DNA of 46,340 bases from Ferruginibacter sp. (GTDB lineage: Bacteria; Bacteroidota; Bacteroidia; Chitinophagales; Chitinophagaceae): the NCBI GenBank assembly GCA_014379625.1, contig JACMLJ010000099.1:1-46340 (forward strand). Direction: 5' to 3'. The stretch's first letter is position 1; every line of letters starts with the position of its first letter. The position numbers were made by a program, and so were the translations under genes. This document shows positions 25,726-34,465 of the stretch, one piece after another. The notes beneath the pieces are model-generated. The model saw only the letters and a list, made by a program, of their open reading frames with translations, did no database searches and was not told where the DNA came from.

Positions 25726-27735
25726 CTAATTAACAAAATTCCACAGTATCCCAAACCGAAATACAAAGCCCGGATACACATAATGCGGGGCCGCAAAATT
25801 ATTTTTAGTGAAGGTGAAGCCATTGGAAAAATCGACCGCATTGATATTTTCCGCACGAAGATAGGCTGTGAATTTTTTTATCCTGAAATGCAAAAAGCCG
25901 CTGATATCCGGACGGTTTTTTATGGTCATTGTATCCTGCGGCATAAACTGGCCCATTAGCGGCGAATAGTTATACGCTTTGTATGGCGTGTAATACCGGA
26001 ACTCAAGTCCCGTACTCAGGTTTAAATTCTTAAACAAAACACCCTCATAAGCCAGCCTGTTTCTCGTAAAAATGAATGGCACTTTTACAGGGGCGGCGCC
26101 ATCAACCTGCTGAAGCGTGATATCAGCATACCAGCTCCATCTTTTACTGAGCCTGATCTTTTTCGATGCGCTGGCCTGTATCAAATTGATCAGCTTACCA
26201 TACTGGGCGGTTTTATAATAACCGGTAAAATAGACATAGTTCGTTAGCAGGTAATTAGCAACAGCCAGGCTGATAAAGGGGTTGTCTGCAGATGCTTTTA
26301 TACTGGTAATATTTTCTTTTTTATAGTCGCCGGCATTGCCAAAATTAAAAGAGGAATTGACATCATAAATATAAGAAGGGCTCCTGTTCACGTTATTAAA
26401 AGATACCCTTACATCGCCTAATTTTTTATTAAGGTACCTGCTAAGTGTTGCATATACGCTGTAATCGGCATTATTGAAACCAGCTAAGTAAAAATCGCCC
26501 TTTGCCTGGATATCCCAAAGCCTGTTTCTTGTTTTGTTGCGATACTCACCATGTAGTACAATATTGTAATAGGTTTTATTGCCCCCTGCAAATGTACCCG
26601 TCATATTCTCCAGTCTTGCACCCGCTGATACAAATTGCGCCGCATTTTTTGTATCCGGAAATTGTACCAAAGAAAAATCATTGGTAACCACTTTCCACCG
26701 GTCTGTAACAATCAGTGAATCAGTGTTTCTCCTTAAAGTGGTATCATACCAGCGCTGGTACAGGGCAGAATCAGCCACTATATCTTTAAACTGGTAGCTA
26801 TAAGTATTGTAGGTAAACGTATGCTGAAAACGAAGTTTGGGGTAAAACAGGTATTCGGTAGTGGAGTCGTTTACTGCTATGGAATCCTTTTTACCGATAT
26901 CGTAGCTTTGGCGTAAAAAGAAGGTGAACTCCTTATAAATATTTCCGGTAGATACCGATGACTTAAATGGGTTAGGCTGAATAGCTGCATCACCACCCAA
27001 ATTAACGGGAATGGTAAAACGGCGTGAAAAATCCTTATCCGTCAGGAGGCTGTCATTTTTAATACCCCCGTTTTCAGAATTTTTTACGGTATTACCCAGT
27101 AACATAAAATAAGCAGCATATCGTTTCCGCTTTCCCTGGTAGTTACTAAAGAGCCGGTAATTATTATGGTTGGTATTTTGCGTCACAAAAAACCCCGGTG
27201 CCGATATAAGGCGATACTCAAAACCAAAATTAAGGTTCGGCCTTGGATTTTGCGTATGCAATATTTTTATCATCTGCTCTTTACCCGATGCAAGCTGGTA
27301 ACCCATCTGGGTAAAGGGTTTGGTGGTTTTAAAAAATCGCGAATTTTCCAATGTGAACCGGTATAGGTCAAAGGCATGAAAGCCTGCATCCCAACCGGGT
27401 TTTACAAAAGGGGCGAAAATTAATGAATAGGCAGCGGCCCCGTTATTTCCCAGGTATTGCGCTGCGGCAGGTTCAGAAAAATATTTATAAAAATCATTGA
27501 TGCTGGTATCGAGCTGAACGCTGCGGATAGAATCAAGATACCTGAAACTAATGGTAATGGAATCCTTCGCATCATCCCTTTGTTCAAATCCGAGGTTGTC
27601 CCTTTTTGAACTGGTATCACCGGGTGATTTGACCTCCCTGTTTTCCCTGTTCCGCGGATCAATATTCCTGGGCATTTGTGCAAAAGCAGGTTGCAGCACC
27701 ATCAGCAACAAAAAAGTAAAGACAATTTTATACAT
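25726..27735 (-). CDS. Putative porin (Porin_10-like)
   Basis: This 669-residue protein has a signal peptide (FTFLLLMVLQPAFAQ) and a short charged linker rich in R, D and N (residues 20-60). A long beta-barrel follows with aromatic-ended strands, including HAFDLYRFTLENSRFFKTTK, NFGFEYRLISAPGFF, KRKRYAAYFMLLGNTV and the C-terminal HYVYPGFVFRFGILWNFVN. This is the Bacteroidota 'putative porin' family of about 650 residues. The ATG lies three bases after the stop of the purine nucleoside phosphorylase gene, so the two form an operon on the minus strand. This suggests, but does not show, that the porin serves nucleoside uptake. Its 3' end abuts repeat locus 2. Confidence 0.85.
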   Translation of the reverse strand: MYKIVFTFLLLMVLQPAFAQMPRNIDPRNRENREVKSPGDTSSKRDNLGFEQRDDAKDSITISFRYLDSIRSVQLDTSINDFYKYFSEPAAAQYLGNNGAAAYSLIFAPFVKPGWDAGFHAFDLYRFTLENSRFFKTTKPFTQMGYQLASGKEQMIKILHTQNPRPNLNFGFEYRLISAPGFFVTQNTNHNNYRLFSNYQGKRKRYAAYFMLLGNTVKNSENGGIKNDSLLTDKDFSRRFTIPVNLGGDAAIQPNPFKSSVSTGNIYKEFTFFLRQSYDIGKKDSIAVNDSTTEYLFYPKLRFQHTFTYNTYSYQFKDIVADSALYQRWYDTTLRRNTDSLIVTDRWKVVTNDFSLVQFPDTKNAAQFVSAGARLENMTGTFAGGNKTYYNIVLHGEYRNKTRNRLWDIQAKGDFYLAGFNNADYSVYATLSRYLNKKLGDVRVSFNNVNRSPSYIYDVNSSFNFGNAGDYKKENITSIKASADNPFISLAVANYLLTNYVYFTGYYKTAQYGKLINLIQASASKKIRLSKRWSWYADITLQQVDGAAPVKVPFIFTRNRLAYEGVLFKNLNLSTGLEFRYYTPYKAYNYSPLMGQFMPQDTMTIKNRPDISGFLHFRIKKFTAYLRAENINAVDFSNGFTFTKNNFAAPHYVYPGFVFRFGILWNFVN

Positions 27736-27738
27736 TCA

Positions 27739-28551
27739 CTACAATTGAGCAATCAATTCTTTAAACAGGTAAGTCAGTTTTGGCTCAGCATTACCAGCGG
27801 CCTCCAAAACTTCCGCGTGGGTAATTTTATTTTCCTCCTCCCTGATACCTATATCCGTTATCACGCTCATGGCAAATACTGTCATATTCATTTGTACGGC
27901 GGCAATCACTTCCTGCACGGTACTCATACCCACGGCATCGCCACCAATCACCTTTAACAATTTATATTCCGCCCTTGTTTCAAAAGTGGGACCCGAAACA
28001 CCGCAATATACCCCTTCCTTCAGATCAATATTTTTTGCGGCGGCGATTATTTTTACTTTATCGATCAAAGTTTTTTTGTAAGGCTCACTCATATCAGGGA
28101 AACGCGGCCCCAGTTCGGCTATGTTTTTTCCAATTAACGGATTGGCGGAGAATAAACTGATATGGTCTGTTATCACCATCAGGTCGCCTACTTTAAAACC
28201 TGTATTCATGCCTCCCGCTGCATTACTGATCAGCAGGGTTTCAACCCCCAGGAATTTCATTACCCTTATCGGGAACACTACTTCTGCGGTACTGTAGCCC
28301 TCGTAGTAATGAAAGCGCCCGGCCATCGCCACTACTTTTTTGCCACCCATCTCCCCAAAAATTAATTTGCCGCTATGCCCCTCAACAGTACTCACCGGAA
28401 AATGGGGGATTTCGCCGTAAGGGATCTCTTTGTCAATAACCATTTCATCCGTAAAGCTGCCCAATCCACTGCCTAATACAATTCCTACCGATGGGGAGAT
28501 ACTGTACACACGCCGGATATAAGCCACCGCTTCATTAATTTTGGTAATCAT
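27739..28551 (-). CDS. punA: Purine nucleoside phosphorylase (trimeric type)
   Basis: This 270-residue protein has the length of trimeric PNP I. It splits inosine/guanosine and deoxy forms with phosphate to free base and (deoxy)ribose-1-phosphate in the cytoplasm. Visible motifs are VLGSGLGSFTDEM (phosphate loop), EIPHFPVSTVEGHSGKLIFG, MAGRFHYYEGYS, LISNAAGGMN, GVYCGVSGPTFETRAEYKLL and the base-site region GGDAVGMSTVQEVIAA. It lies upstream of the porin gene with only three bases between them. The gene symbol is by family; orthology to a particular punA is not proven. Confidence 0.95.
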   Translation of the reverse strand: MITKINEAVAYIRRVYSISPSVGIVLGSGLGSFTDEMVIDKEIPYGEIPHFPVSTVEGHSGKLIFGEMGGKKVVAMAGRFHYYEGYSTAEVVFPIRVMKFLGVETLLISNAAGGMNTGFKVGDLMVITDHISLFSANPLIGKNIAELGPRFPDMSEPYKKTLIDKVKIIAAAKNIDLKEGVYCGVSGPTFETRAEYKLLKVIGGDAVGMSTVQEVIAAVQMNMTVFAMSVITDIGIREEENKITHAEVLEAAGNAEPKLTYLFKELIAQL

Positions 28552-28706
28552 ATTTAAAAATAAATAATTATAAAAAATATTTCTTCATGCCATCATGGAT
28601 TGCAAAAAGAACAGGCAAGGAATCAGTCGATGAATGCTTCATTTTAAAAACTGTTTTGCAAAGAAAGTAAACTATCACCAAGGATGGATTAAAATAATGG
28701 TAAAAA

Positions 28707-28734
28707 AAAGGGAACGTGTTCAAACGTTCCCTTT
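28707..28734 (-). terminator. Intrinsic terminator of the T9SS-cargo gene
   Basis: AAAGGGAACGT (28707-28717), six-base loop, ACGTTCCCTTT (28724-28734). Read on the minus strand, the stem is followed by a run of eight T (the A-run 28702-28709 on the + strand). It lies just downstream of the stop at 28755. Confidence 0.9.
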
Positions 28735-28754
28735 CATATTATTTAAAAAAAGTA

Positions 28755-30902
28755 TTATTGTTTATTGAATCGCTTCAAAATAACATCATCATTCAACTGT
28801 ATTTTAAGGATATAAGAACCAGCAGCCAAGTTGTTGAGCGCTACAGGTAATATAATATTTCCTTGTGGTAATTTAACAGGCATGGTGTAAACGGCTTTGC
28901 CACTTAGGTCGGTAATAACCAGGTTGCCATTAGTAGCTTTGTCCGAATTGATTGATACACGAAGCTTATCGGTTACCGGGTTTGGATAAATACTTACATC
29001 AGCTACTCCATCATTCCTTATCCTGCGGGTATCGCTTAATTTAGATGAGTTGTCCTTGTCAACTGTACGTAACCGGTAGTAATTATTTCCCTTTAAAGGA
29101 TGAATATCAGTAAAGCTGTAATTAAGTACCCTGTTGCTGTTGCCTGCTGCAGCTACCTCCCCGATACTTTCAAAACCGCGGCCATCACTGCTACGCTCTA
29201 TGCTAAAATGACTGGTATTTATTTCCTGCGTTGTGCTCCAGGTCAGCATATTAACGCCGTTGGACCGGCGTGCTTCAAATGAAGCCAGGCTTACAGGAAG
29301 GGTGTTTCCGGCAGAAGCAACAATGGTAAATGCTCCCTGGTCATTAGGATCATCAGACCAGCTATATACCCGCATAAAATAATGTGTATTTGGGGCAAGC
29401 GGGCTAAGGTTAAGTACTTCAGGGGCATCATCAATTGTTCCGTCGGCGCAGGTCACCGCTGTGCCAAGGCCTGCACAGGAAGTAGCCGCATAAACTTGCG
29501 CAACAATATCAAAAATACCGCCTGCAACTGTTGGAGTAATGGTGAGTGTGCCCGAAGGTGCGGAGGCAGATGTTGTGAATTCAAACCATACATCATCATC
29601 CGGTGTACCGGTAAATCCTAAACAAGCGCTTGCAGGCAACGATATCGTAGCGTCTGTAGTGGTTGAATTAATTGGGTTAGCGATAGTATTTCCTGCATTA
29701 ATATTTATAGCTCCGATGCAGGGATTATTTGGAGGTGTTGTACTTTCGGCCCCTACCGTAAATGAATTTGGCGTGCATCCACTCGTAGGCCTGGCAACAC
29801 CACTAATTACAGGAATAATGTTCCAAAAATAAGTTTGAGAGGGAAACAGACCGGATACATTAACTGTAGTAGCCGTGGTATTCCCTAAATTTACCAGGGT
29901 AAGGGCTGTGCCTCCAAGAAAAACATTATAAGAATTAGCGCCGGTTAATGCATCCCAGCTAAAAGCTACTGTTTGCGGCTGGTTTGTAGCGGCGTTGGCA
30001 GGCGCTGTCAGCGTAACACAAGGCAATGAAGCAAATGCACTGGAAACCCAGGCGGAAAAGTTACCAATCCCACAATTTGTTCTCACATATATATAATTTA
30101 CAACACCAGTTGTAATCCCGGTAATATTGGCTGTGGTGCCGGTTACTGCTGTGCCCGAAGCAGGGGCTACACCTGTGGTGTTAGTTGCCCATTGATAACC
30201 AACAGGTGTCCCAATGGCGGGTGCGGTCCAGTTGGCTGTTATCGTTCCAGCTGTATAATTAAAATTAGTTGTTGTGATAGCTGTGGGTACATTACAGGCT
30301 GGCTGTGTTGCAACGGTAATATCGTCAATGAACATATTGTTGCCAAATCTTCCTACGGCGCTAAAAATGAAATAGTTGTTTGCAGTATTAAAGCCCGCAG
30401 GTATATTAAAGGAATACTGGTACCAGCCATTGGGGCCTGTTTCAGCAGGGGCCAATGTCCTTCTTCTTAAAATCTTACCCAAAAATAATGCGCCGGTTGC
30501 AGATTGCGTGGTATTTACATACACACTCACGCTGTCCGGGTTCGGATAGGTATTATCCCGGTACATCCAGAAAGAAATTAAGTGAGGTCCCCCTGTTGTA
30601 AGATTTACCGCACTGGTAATAAGGTGGGCCCCGGTTCCCGTAGCAAAATCATAAGATCTGAATTTCGCCATACCTGCACCGGAATGGGGATCTACAGTAA
30701 ACGTGGTGGTGGCATCTATATCACCTCCAAAGTCACCGGCTGCACCTCTTTCCCATAAGGAAGCAGGGGTTGTACCTATTGTTGGTAAATTTAACCAGCC
30801 AACAGGAGGAAAAGTGGCAGCATCAAAACTTTCAGTTAACTGGGCATTTACTGAAATGATGCTCATCATTACAATAAAAAAAGAGAGTAATAGTTTCTTC
30901 AT
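28755..30902 (-). CDS. Secreted multidomain protein with T9SS C-terminal sorting domain
   Basis: This 715-residue protein has a signal peptide (LLLSFFIVMMSIISVNAQ). An N-terminal choice-of-anchor/MAM-like jelly roll follows (about 22-200: LTESFDAATFPPVGWLN, HLISFWMYRDN, GNNMFIDDITVA). Next come two fibronectin-III-like modules (about 205-290, 293-380) and a PPC-like module (about 395-530: DDDVWFEFTTSA, NTHYFMRVYSW). A linker module has LPVSLASFEARR and TTQEINTSHFSIERSSDG. The C-terminal type A sorting domain (about 640-715) has VSIYPNPVTDKL and LAAGSYILKI. It should cross the outer membrane by type IX secretion and be attached or released at the surface. No enzymatic domain is visible. It has its own terminator. 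Confidence 0.88.
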   Translation of the reverse strand: MKKLLLSFFIVMMSIISVNAQLTESFDAATFPPVGWLNLPTIGTTPASLWERGAAGDFGGDIDATTTFTVDPHSGAGMAKFRSYDFATGTGAHLITSAVNLTTGGPHLISFWMYRDNTYPNPDSVSVYVNTTQSATGALFLGKILRRRTLAPAETGPNGWYQYSFNIPAGFNTANNYFIFSAVGRFGNNMFIDDITVATQPACNVPTAITTTNFNYTAGTITANWTAPAIGTPVGYQWATNTTGVAPASGTAVTGTTANITGITTGVVNYIYVRTNCGIGNFSAWVSSAFASLPCVTLTAPANAATNQPQTVAFSWDALTGANSYNVFLGGTALTLVNLGNTTATTVNVSGLFPSQTYFWNIIPVISGVARPTSGCTPNSFTVGAESTTPPNNPCIGAININAGNTIANPINSTTTDATISLPASACLGFTGTPDDDVWFEFTTSASAPSGTLTITPTVAGGIFDIVAQVYAATSCAGLGTAVTCADGTIDDAPEVLNLSPLAPNTHYFMRVYSWSDDPNDQGAFTIVASAGNTLPVSLASFEARRSNGVNMLTWSTTQEINTSHFSIERSSDGRGFESIGEVAAAGNSNRVLNYSFTDIHPLKGNNYYRLRTVDKDNSSKLSDTRRIRNDGVADVSIYPNPVTDKLRVSINSDKATNGNLVITDLSGKAVYTMPVKLPQGNIILPVALNNLAAGSYILKIQLNDDVILKRFNKQ

Positions 30903-31096
30903 TTGTGTGTGTTTATGTAATTAAGAAAGAAAAAAAAACTATAATGCAAATAATAAATCTGTAAATAACTGTGATCAGATCAGGTCCATTTGACAATGGC
31001 AGAATTGCAGAATATGATGCAGTTTTGGTAAAAAAAATAATGTCAAAATAATATGTGTACTTAAAATTAGTACAAATTTTTTGATATATACTTTCC

Positions 31097-31104
31097 TATC
31101 TTCG
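31097..31104 (+). promoter_or_regulatory. Possible -7 box of sucC
   Basis: TATCTTCG (31097-31104) is one mismatch from TAnnTTTG and lies 19 bases before the sucC ATG. No -33 TTTG is found at the ideal spacing, so this is a weak call. Confidence 0.35.
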
Positions 31105-31122
31105 TAAAAATTTTTTCAATCC

Positions 31123-32334
31123 ATGAATCTTCACGAGTATCAAGCCAAGCAACTGCTTAAAAAATATAATGTGCCGGTGCAGGAAGGCATTGCGTGCAAT
31201 ACGGCCACAGAAGCAGAAGATGCATACAGGCAAATACATTCCCAGTACGGCAGCAAGTTTGCCGTAGTTAAAGCACAAATACATGCCGGCGGACGTGGCA
31301 AAGGAACCATCATTGGTACCGACCAGCGCGGGGTAGCGGTAGGCAAAAATGCAGAAGCGGTAAAGCAAATTGCCCAGAACATTATTGGCGGCACATTGGT
31401 AACCATTCAAACCGGCCCCGCTGGTAAAATGGTGAATAAAGTATTGGTGGCCCAGGATGTATATTACGAAGGGGCTAACCCCGTAAAGGAATTTTACCTG
31501 TCAATTTTATTAGACAGGTCAACAGGACAAAACGTGGTGATGTACAGTACGGAAGGCGGAATGAACATTGAAGACGTAGCACACAATACCCCTGAAAAAA
31601 TATTTAAAGAATGGGTACACCCCGGTGGGTTGTTACTGCCTTTCCAGGCACGGAAAATCGCATTTAATCTTGGCCTTAACGGTGAAGCATTTAGAAACTG
31701 TGTAAAATTTGTAACCAATTTATACAGCGCCTATGTAGGATTGGATTGTGGCATGCTGGAAATAAATCCACTATTTAAAACCAGTGATGAAAAAATTATA
31801 GCGGTGGATTGTAAAATGAATGTAGATGACAATGCGATCATGCGGCACCCGGATATCGCTTCCCTGCGGGATATTAGTGAAGAAGATCCTACCGAAGTTG
31901 AAGCTGGTAAATTCAACCTGAACTTTGTAAAACTGGATGGCAATGTTGGCTGCATGGTAAATGGCGCCGGCTTGGCCATGGCTACCATGGATATGATCAA
32001 GTTAAGTGGTGGCGAACCTGCCAACTTCCTGGATGTAGGCGGAACCGCCAATGCCCAAACCGTAGAAGCGGGATTTCGTATCATCTTAAAAGATCCCAAG
32101 GTAAAAGCCATCCTCATCAATATCTTCGGTGGTATTGTCCGTTGCGATCGTGTAGCCCAGGGCGTTATTGATGCCTATCAGTCCATTGGAAATATTGAAA
32201 TACCCATTATTGTCCGTCTGCAGGGTACCAACGCGGATGTGGCTAAAAAATTAATTGACGAAAGCGGTCTTAAAGTACAAAGCGCCATTTTATTGAGCGA
32301 AGCGGCAGCGCTCGTGAATAAAGCGGTGGCATAG
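31123..32334 (+). CDS. sucC: Succinate-CoA ligase (ADP-forming) subunit beta
   Basis: This 403-residue protein is the ATP-grasp beta subunit of succinyl-CoA synthetase. It couples succinyl-CoA to succinate with substrate-level phosphorylation in the TCA cycle. It starts MNLHEYQAKQLLKKYNVPV, the classical SucC opening. AQIHAGGRGKGTIIG follows in the grasp domain, with LEINPLFK for metal/nucleotide binding. The C-terminal CoA-ligase domain has NFLDVGGTANAQTVEAGFRI and INIFGGIVRCDRVAQGV. sucD is not adjacent: the gene is monocistronic, flanked by a divergent T9SS-cargo gene and a convergent gene. In E. coli-type loci sucC and sucD are together, so sucD must lie elsewhere. It is followed by a clear terminator. 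Confidence 0.97.
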   Translation: MNLHEYQAKQLLKKYNVPVQEGIACNTATEAEDAYRQIHSQYGSKFAVVKAQIHAGGRGKGTIIGTDQRGVAVGKNAEAVKQIAQNIIGGTLVTIQTGPAGKMVNKVLVAQDVYYEGANPVKEFYLSILLDRSTGQNVVMYSTEGGMNIEDVAHNTPEKIFKEWVHPGGLLLPFQARKIAFNLGLNGEAFRNCVKFVTNLYSAYVGLDCGMLEINPLFKTSDEKIIAVDCKMNVDDNAIMRHPDIASLRDISEEDPTEVEAGKFNLNFVKLDGNVGCMVNGAGLAMATMDMIKLSGGEPANFLDVGGTANAQTVEAGFRIILKDPKVKAILINIFGGIVRCDRVAQGVIDAYQSIGNIEIPIIVRLQGTNADVAKKLIDESGLKVQSAILLSEAAALVNKAVA

Positions 32335-32372
32335 CAACTTTATTTAATTGTAATCAATTCTTTTTTTAATTT

Positions 32373-32402
32373 AATCCCATCTTTTTAGAATGGGATTTTT
32401 TT
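32373..32402 (+). terminator. Intrinsic terminator of sucC
   Basis: AATCCCAT (32373-32380), loop CTTTTTAGA, ATGGGATT (32390-32397), T-run to 32402. It lies about 40 bases after the sucC stop. Confidence 0.9.
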
Positions 32403-32639
32403 ATGTTGTGTAGCATTCATTTTTGGTGACCGGCTGAAAATCTTTGTGCAACCGCATTGGCGACGCTCCATTCAGCAATCAGTTCGCTGGTGATCATGCC
32501 CGTAAAGTTCAGTCACCGATGATTTATGGCGACACTGCCGTTTAGGGTTAAAAACGTTGCAAAAATGATCGGTAGAAAAAATATTTATTTTCTTTTTATA
32601 AAACTGCTGAAGAAATTACTGGTATAAAAAATTATTCTT

Positions 32640-33149
32640 TTATTCTTTGGCGCCGATAGCCGTTAAATACTCCAATACCTCTTTTGCGTTTTCTCCACCA
32701 GCTTTTGCATGCCTTACCAGGGATATTTTATGCGGACCAACGGCATCTTTCATTTGCGGATAGGCGGTGATATAGGCTTTCACTACGGCTATTTTACCCA
32801 GCATTGCTGCAACACATATGGTAGGCCTGGCGCCTTTGTCTAAAAGAAAAGTTGCCAGTTCAGGTATGCCCACATGGCCTGCCGCGCCAATGGCATCTTC
32901 CCAATCCCAACCCCCGAGATTATTTACACAATTCAGCAGGTCAGCATTTTCTTCCAGCAGTAGTTTTACTTTTGCAGGGTCTTTATGTGCAACCCCAACA
33001 AACTGCTTTATCAGTTCCGAATCCAATGTGGGCTGAACTTCCCTGGTAAAGCCCGTAGGTCGGCTTTGGACTAAAACAGGGGCTATAATGATGCCTGCCA
33101 CTCCGGTGAGCGAGGTAACAATGAAATTTCTTCGGTTAGTATTACTCAT
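32640..33149 (-). CDS. Exported ankyrin-repeat-like protein, copy 2 of a tandem pair
   Basis: This 169-residue protein has an N-terminal NRRNFIVTSLTGVAGIIIAP segment. The twin Arg followed by a hydrophobic stretch could be a Tat-type signal, or else an ordinary signal peptide. The mature part is an ankyrin-like helical repeat: ELIKQFVGVAHKDPAKVKLL, WDWEDAIGAAGHVG, LDKGARPTICVAAMLG, GPHKISLVRHAKAGGENAKE. It is a clear paralog of the next gene upstream on the same strand, 25 bases away, sharing WDWEDAIGAAGH, GARPTI-VAAMLG and GPHK-SL--HAK-GG. Ankyrin-type repeats normally bind other proteins, but this sub-group is uncharacterised to my knowledge. Its 3' side faces sucC. Confidence 0.82.
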   Translation of the reverse strand: MSNTNRRNFIVTSLTGVAGIIIAPVLVQSRPTGFTREVQPTLDSELIKQFVGVAHKDPAKVKLLLEENADLLNCVNNLGGWDWEDAIGAAGHVGIPELATFLLDKGARPTICVAAMLGKIAVVKAYITAYPQMKDAVGPHKISLVRHAKAGGENAKEVLEYLTAIGAKE

Positions 33150-33174
33150 ATAGTTAAAATTTATTGATTTGAAT

Positions 33175-33687
33175 TTATGCTTTGATACCGGCCGATAACA
33201 GGTAATTGACTACAGCTTTGGAATAACTGCCACCTTTTTTCGCATGGTGCATCAATGATAGTTTATGCGGCCCCAGTGCATTTTTCATTTGGGGCAAGTC
33301 ATCGATAAATGATCTTACCACGCCTATTTGCCCGAGCATAGCTGCTACATGTATTGTGGGACGGGCCCCCTGGTCCAGTAGATAAATTGCCATATCCCTT
33401 GAACCCATATGCCCGGCTGCACCAATGGCATCTTCCCAATCCCAATCCGTCCAGCTATAACAGGCATTCAGCAAATCAGGGGTTTCTTTAAGCATCGCTT
33501 TAACTTTATCAAAATCACTATGGGCAATTGTTACAAATTCCTTTACCAGTTCTTTATCGAGGGGAGGGCCTTTTTGCGGCCTGGGCTGCACTGGTATTGT
33601 TTGCCCGTAAAATAATGACGGCACCATTACACCGGCGGCCACCATTGACAACTTGTTTACAAAGCCTTTTCGGTTAATTTTATTCAT
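33175..33687 (-). CDS. Exported ankyrin-repeat-like protein, copy 1 of a tandem pair
   Basis: This 170-residue protein is taken from ATG 33687 (MNKINRKGFVNKLS); a longer frame from 33723 adds an unlikely extension. The signal segment is NRKGFVNKLSMVAAGVMVPS, with the Arg pair of its neighbour replaced by Arg-Lys, followed by a Pro-rich stretch (VQPRPQKGPPLD). The ankyrin-like core is ELVKEFVTIAHSDFDKVKAM, WDWEDAIGAAGHMG, LDQGARPTIHVAAMLG, GPHKLSLMHHAKKGGSYSK. It is the upstream partner of the tandem pair and is probably co-transcribed with copy 2. The duplication is old: signal regions and many core positions have diverged. Function is unknown. Confidence 0.82.
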   Translation of the reverse strand: MNKINRKGFVNKLSMVAAGVMVPSLFYGQTIPVQPRPQKGPPLDKELVKEFVTIAHSDFDKVKAMLKETPDLLNACYSWTDWDWEDAIGAAGHMGSRDMAIYLLDQGARPTIHVAAMLGQIGVVRSFIDDLPQMKNALGPHKLSLMHHAKKGGSYSKAVVNYLLSAGIKA

Positions 33688-34465
33688 AACGATATTTATT
33701 TGGTTTAAAATATTTTTAACCACTGCAAAATTTGGGTAATTATTGTAGTATCAAATACAAGGGTAAAAACTGTATCATCATGGCAAATATGCAATTTCGC
33801 TTTGCTGTTAACCCTTTATCTCCCGGCCCGGACTGTATAAACTATGGACCTTGAAACCAGGGCATGCAAGAAAGCAGATCGTAATCAAATTTTGGTTCAT
33901 CGTATTAATGCGTACCTGTATTTATAAATAACTTGTTTCAACTCGTGCTTCCAATTTTATTGAACTTTTCAAATGGCTTATTTCGTTCCGTAGGAACGTT
34001 ATATTGGTAGTTCAATGAATAGGGGTAGTCTTCCGTTCCGTAGGAACGATATATGCTTTGCAACTTATAAAAAAGATTCAAATTTTATTTCAATAATAAA
34101 ATTAACACTGGGACCAGGCAATCAGGTGCAGCTATGACAGAAAGGGTATATTCTGCGATGAACAGCCAGATACTATCTTCTTTCCAAAATGATCTAACGG
34201 GTTTGCTGGCGCCTCCTGTTGGTGGATGTTGCACTTATACCGGGAAATGCTTATTGACAGGGCAACTTTTTCTCTCGCTATCATACATAAATGAGCTACC
34301 TGCCGGAATATAGATTGTGCATGCTACATAAGCAAACAGCGGTAATTTTAAAACGGTAAAATTGGTGGCAATGGCTGATTGATTTACAATGGATTTAAAC
34401 TAAAAAGTAGCGGCATTATTTTGCACCGGGGAGATTAAAACGCCATCTTTGATTTACTATTTTAT
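33688..34465. other. Long intergenic region with two palindromic repeats and a possible gene remnant
   Basis: The 778 bases hold no intact gene that I can support. They contain two identical short palindromes (33984 and 34034, listed separately). A minus-strand frame of 54 codons without a start codon (34399-34235: TVLKLPLFAYVACTIYIPAG) ends in a stop and may be the tail of a decayed gene of unknown family. A 27-codon + strand ATG frame at 33843 is probably chance. The region looks like a site of past loss or insertion. Confidence 0.45.
33984..34048. repeat. Two copies of palindrome CGTTCCGTAGGAACG
   Basis: CGTTCCGTAGGAACG occurs at 33984-33998 and 34034-34048, start points exactly 50 bases apart. 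Each copy is a hairpin with a 6-base stem CGTTCC/GGAACG and a GTA loop. The flanks are similar too (TTATAT after the first, ATATAT after the second). It looks like a REP-type dispersed palindromic repeat in a small two-copy array. Confidence 0.85.

Noticed and set aside
31123..32334. A sucCD operon
   Set aside because: Only sucC is here; the next gene downstream is on the opposite strand and encodes an ankyrin-like protein.
32403..32639. A 26-codon minus-strand ATG frame (MITSELIAEWSVANAVAQRF)
   Set aside because: Too short, no recognised family, no promoter or conserved context; could be a remnant but I cannot support it.
33843..33926. A 27-codon + strand ATG frame in the long intergenic region
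   Set aside because: No similarity that I recognise and no supporting signals; probably chance.
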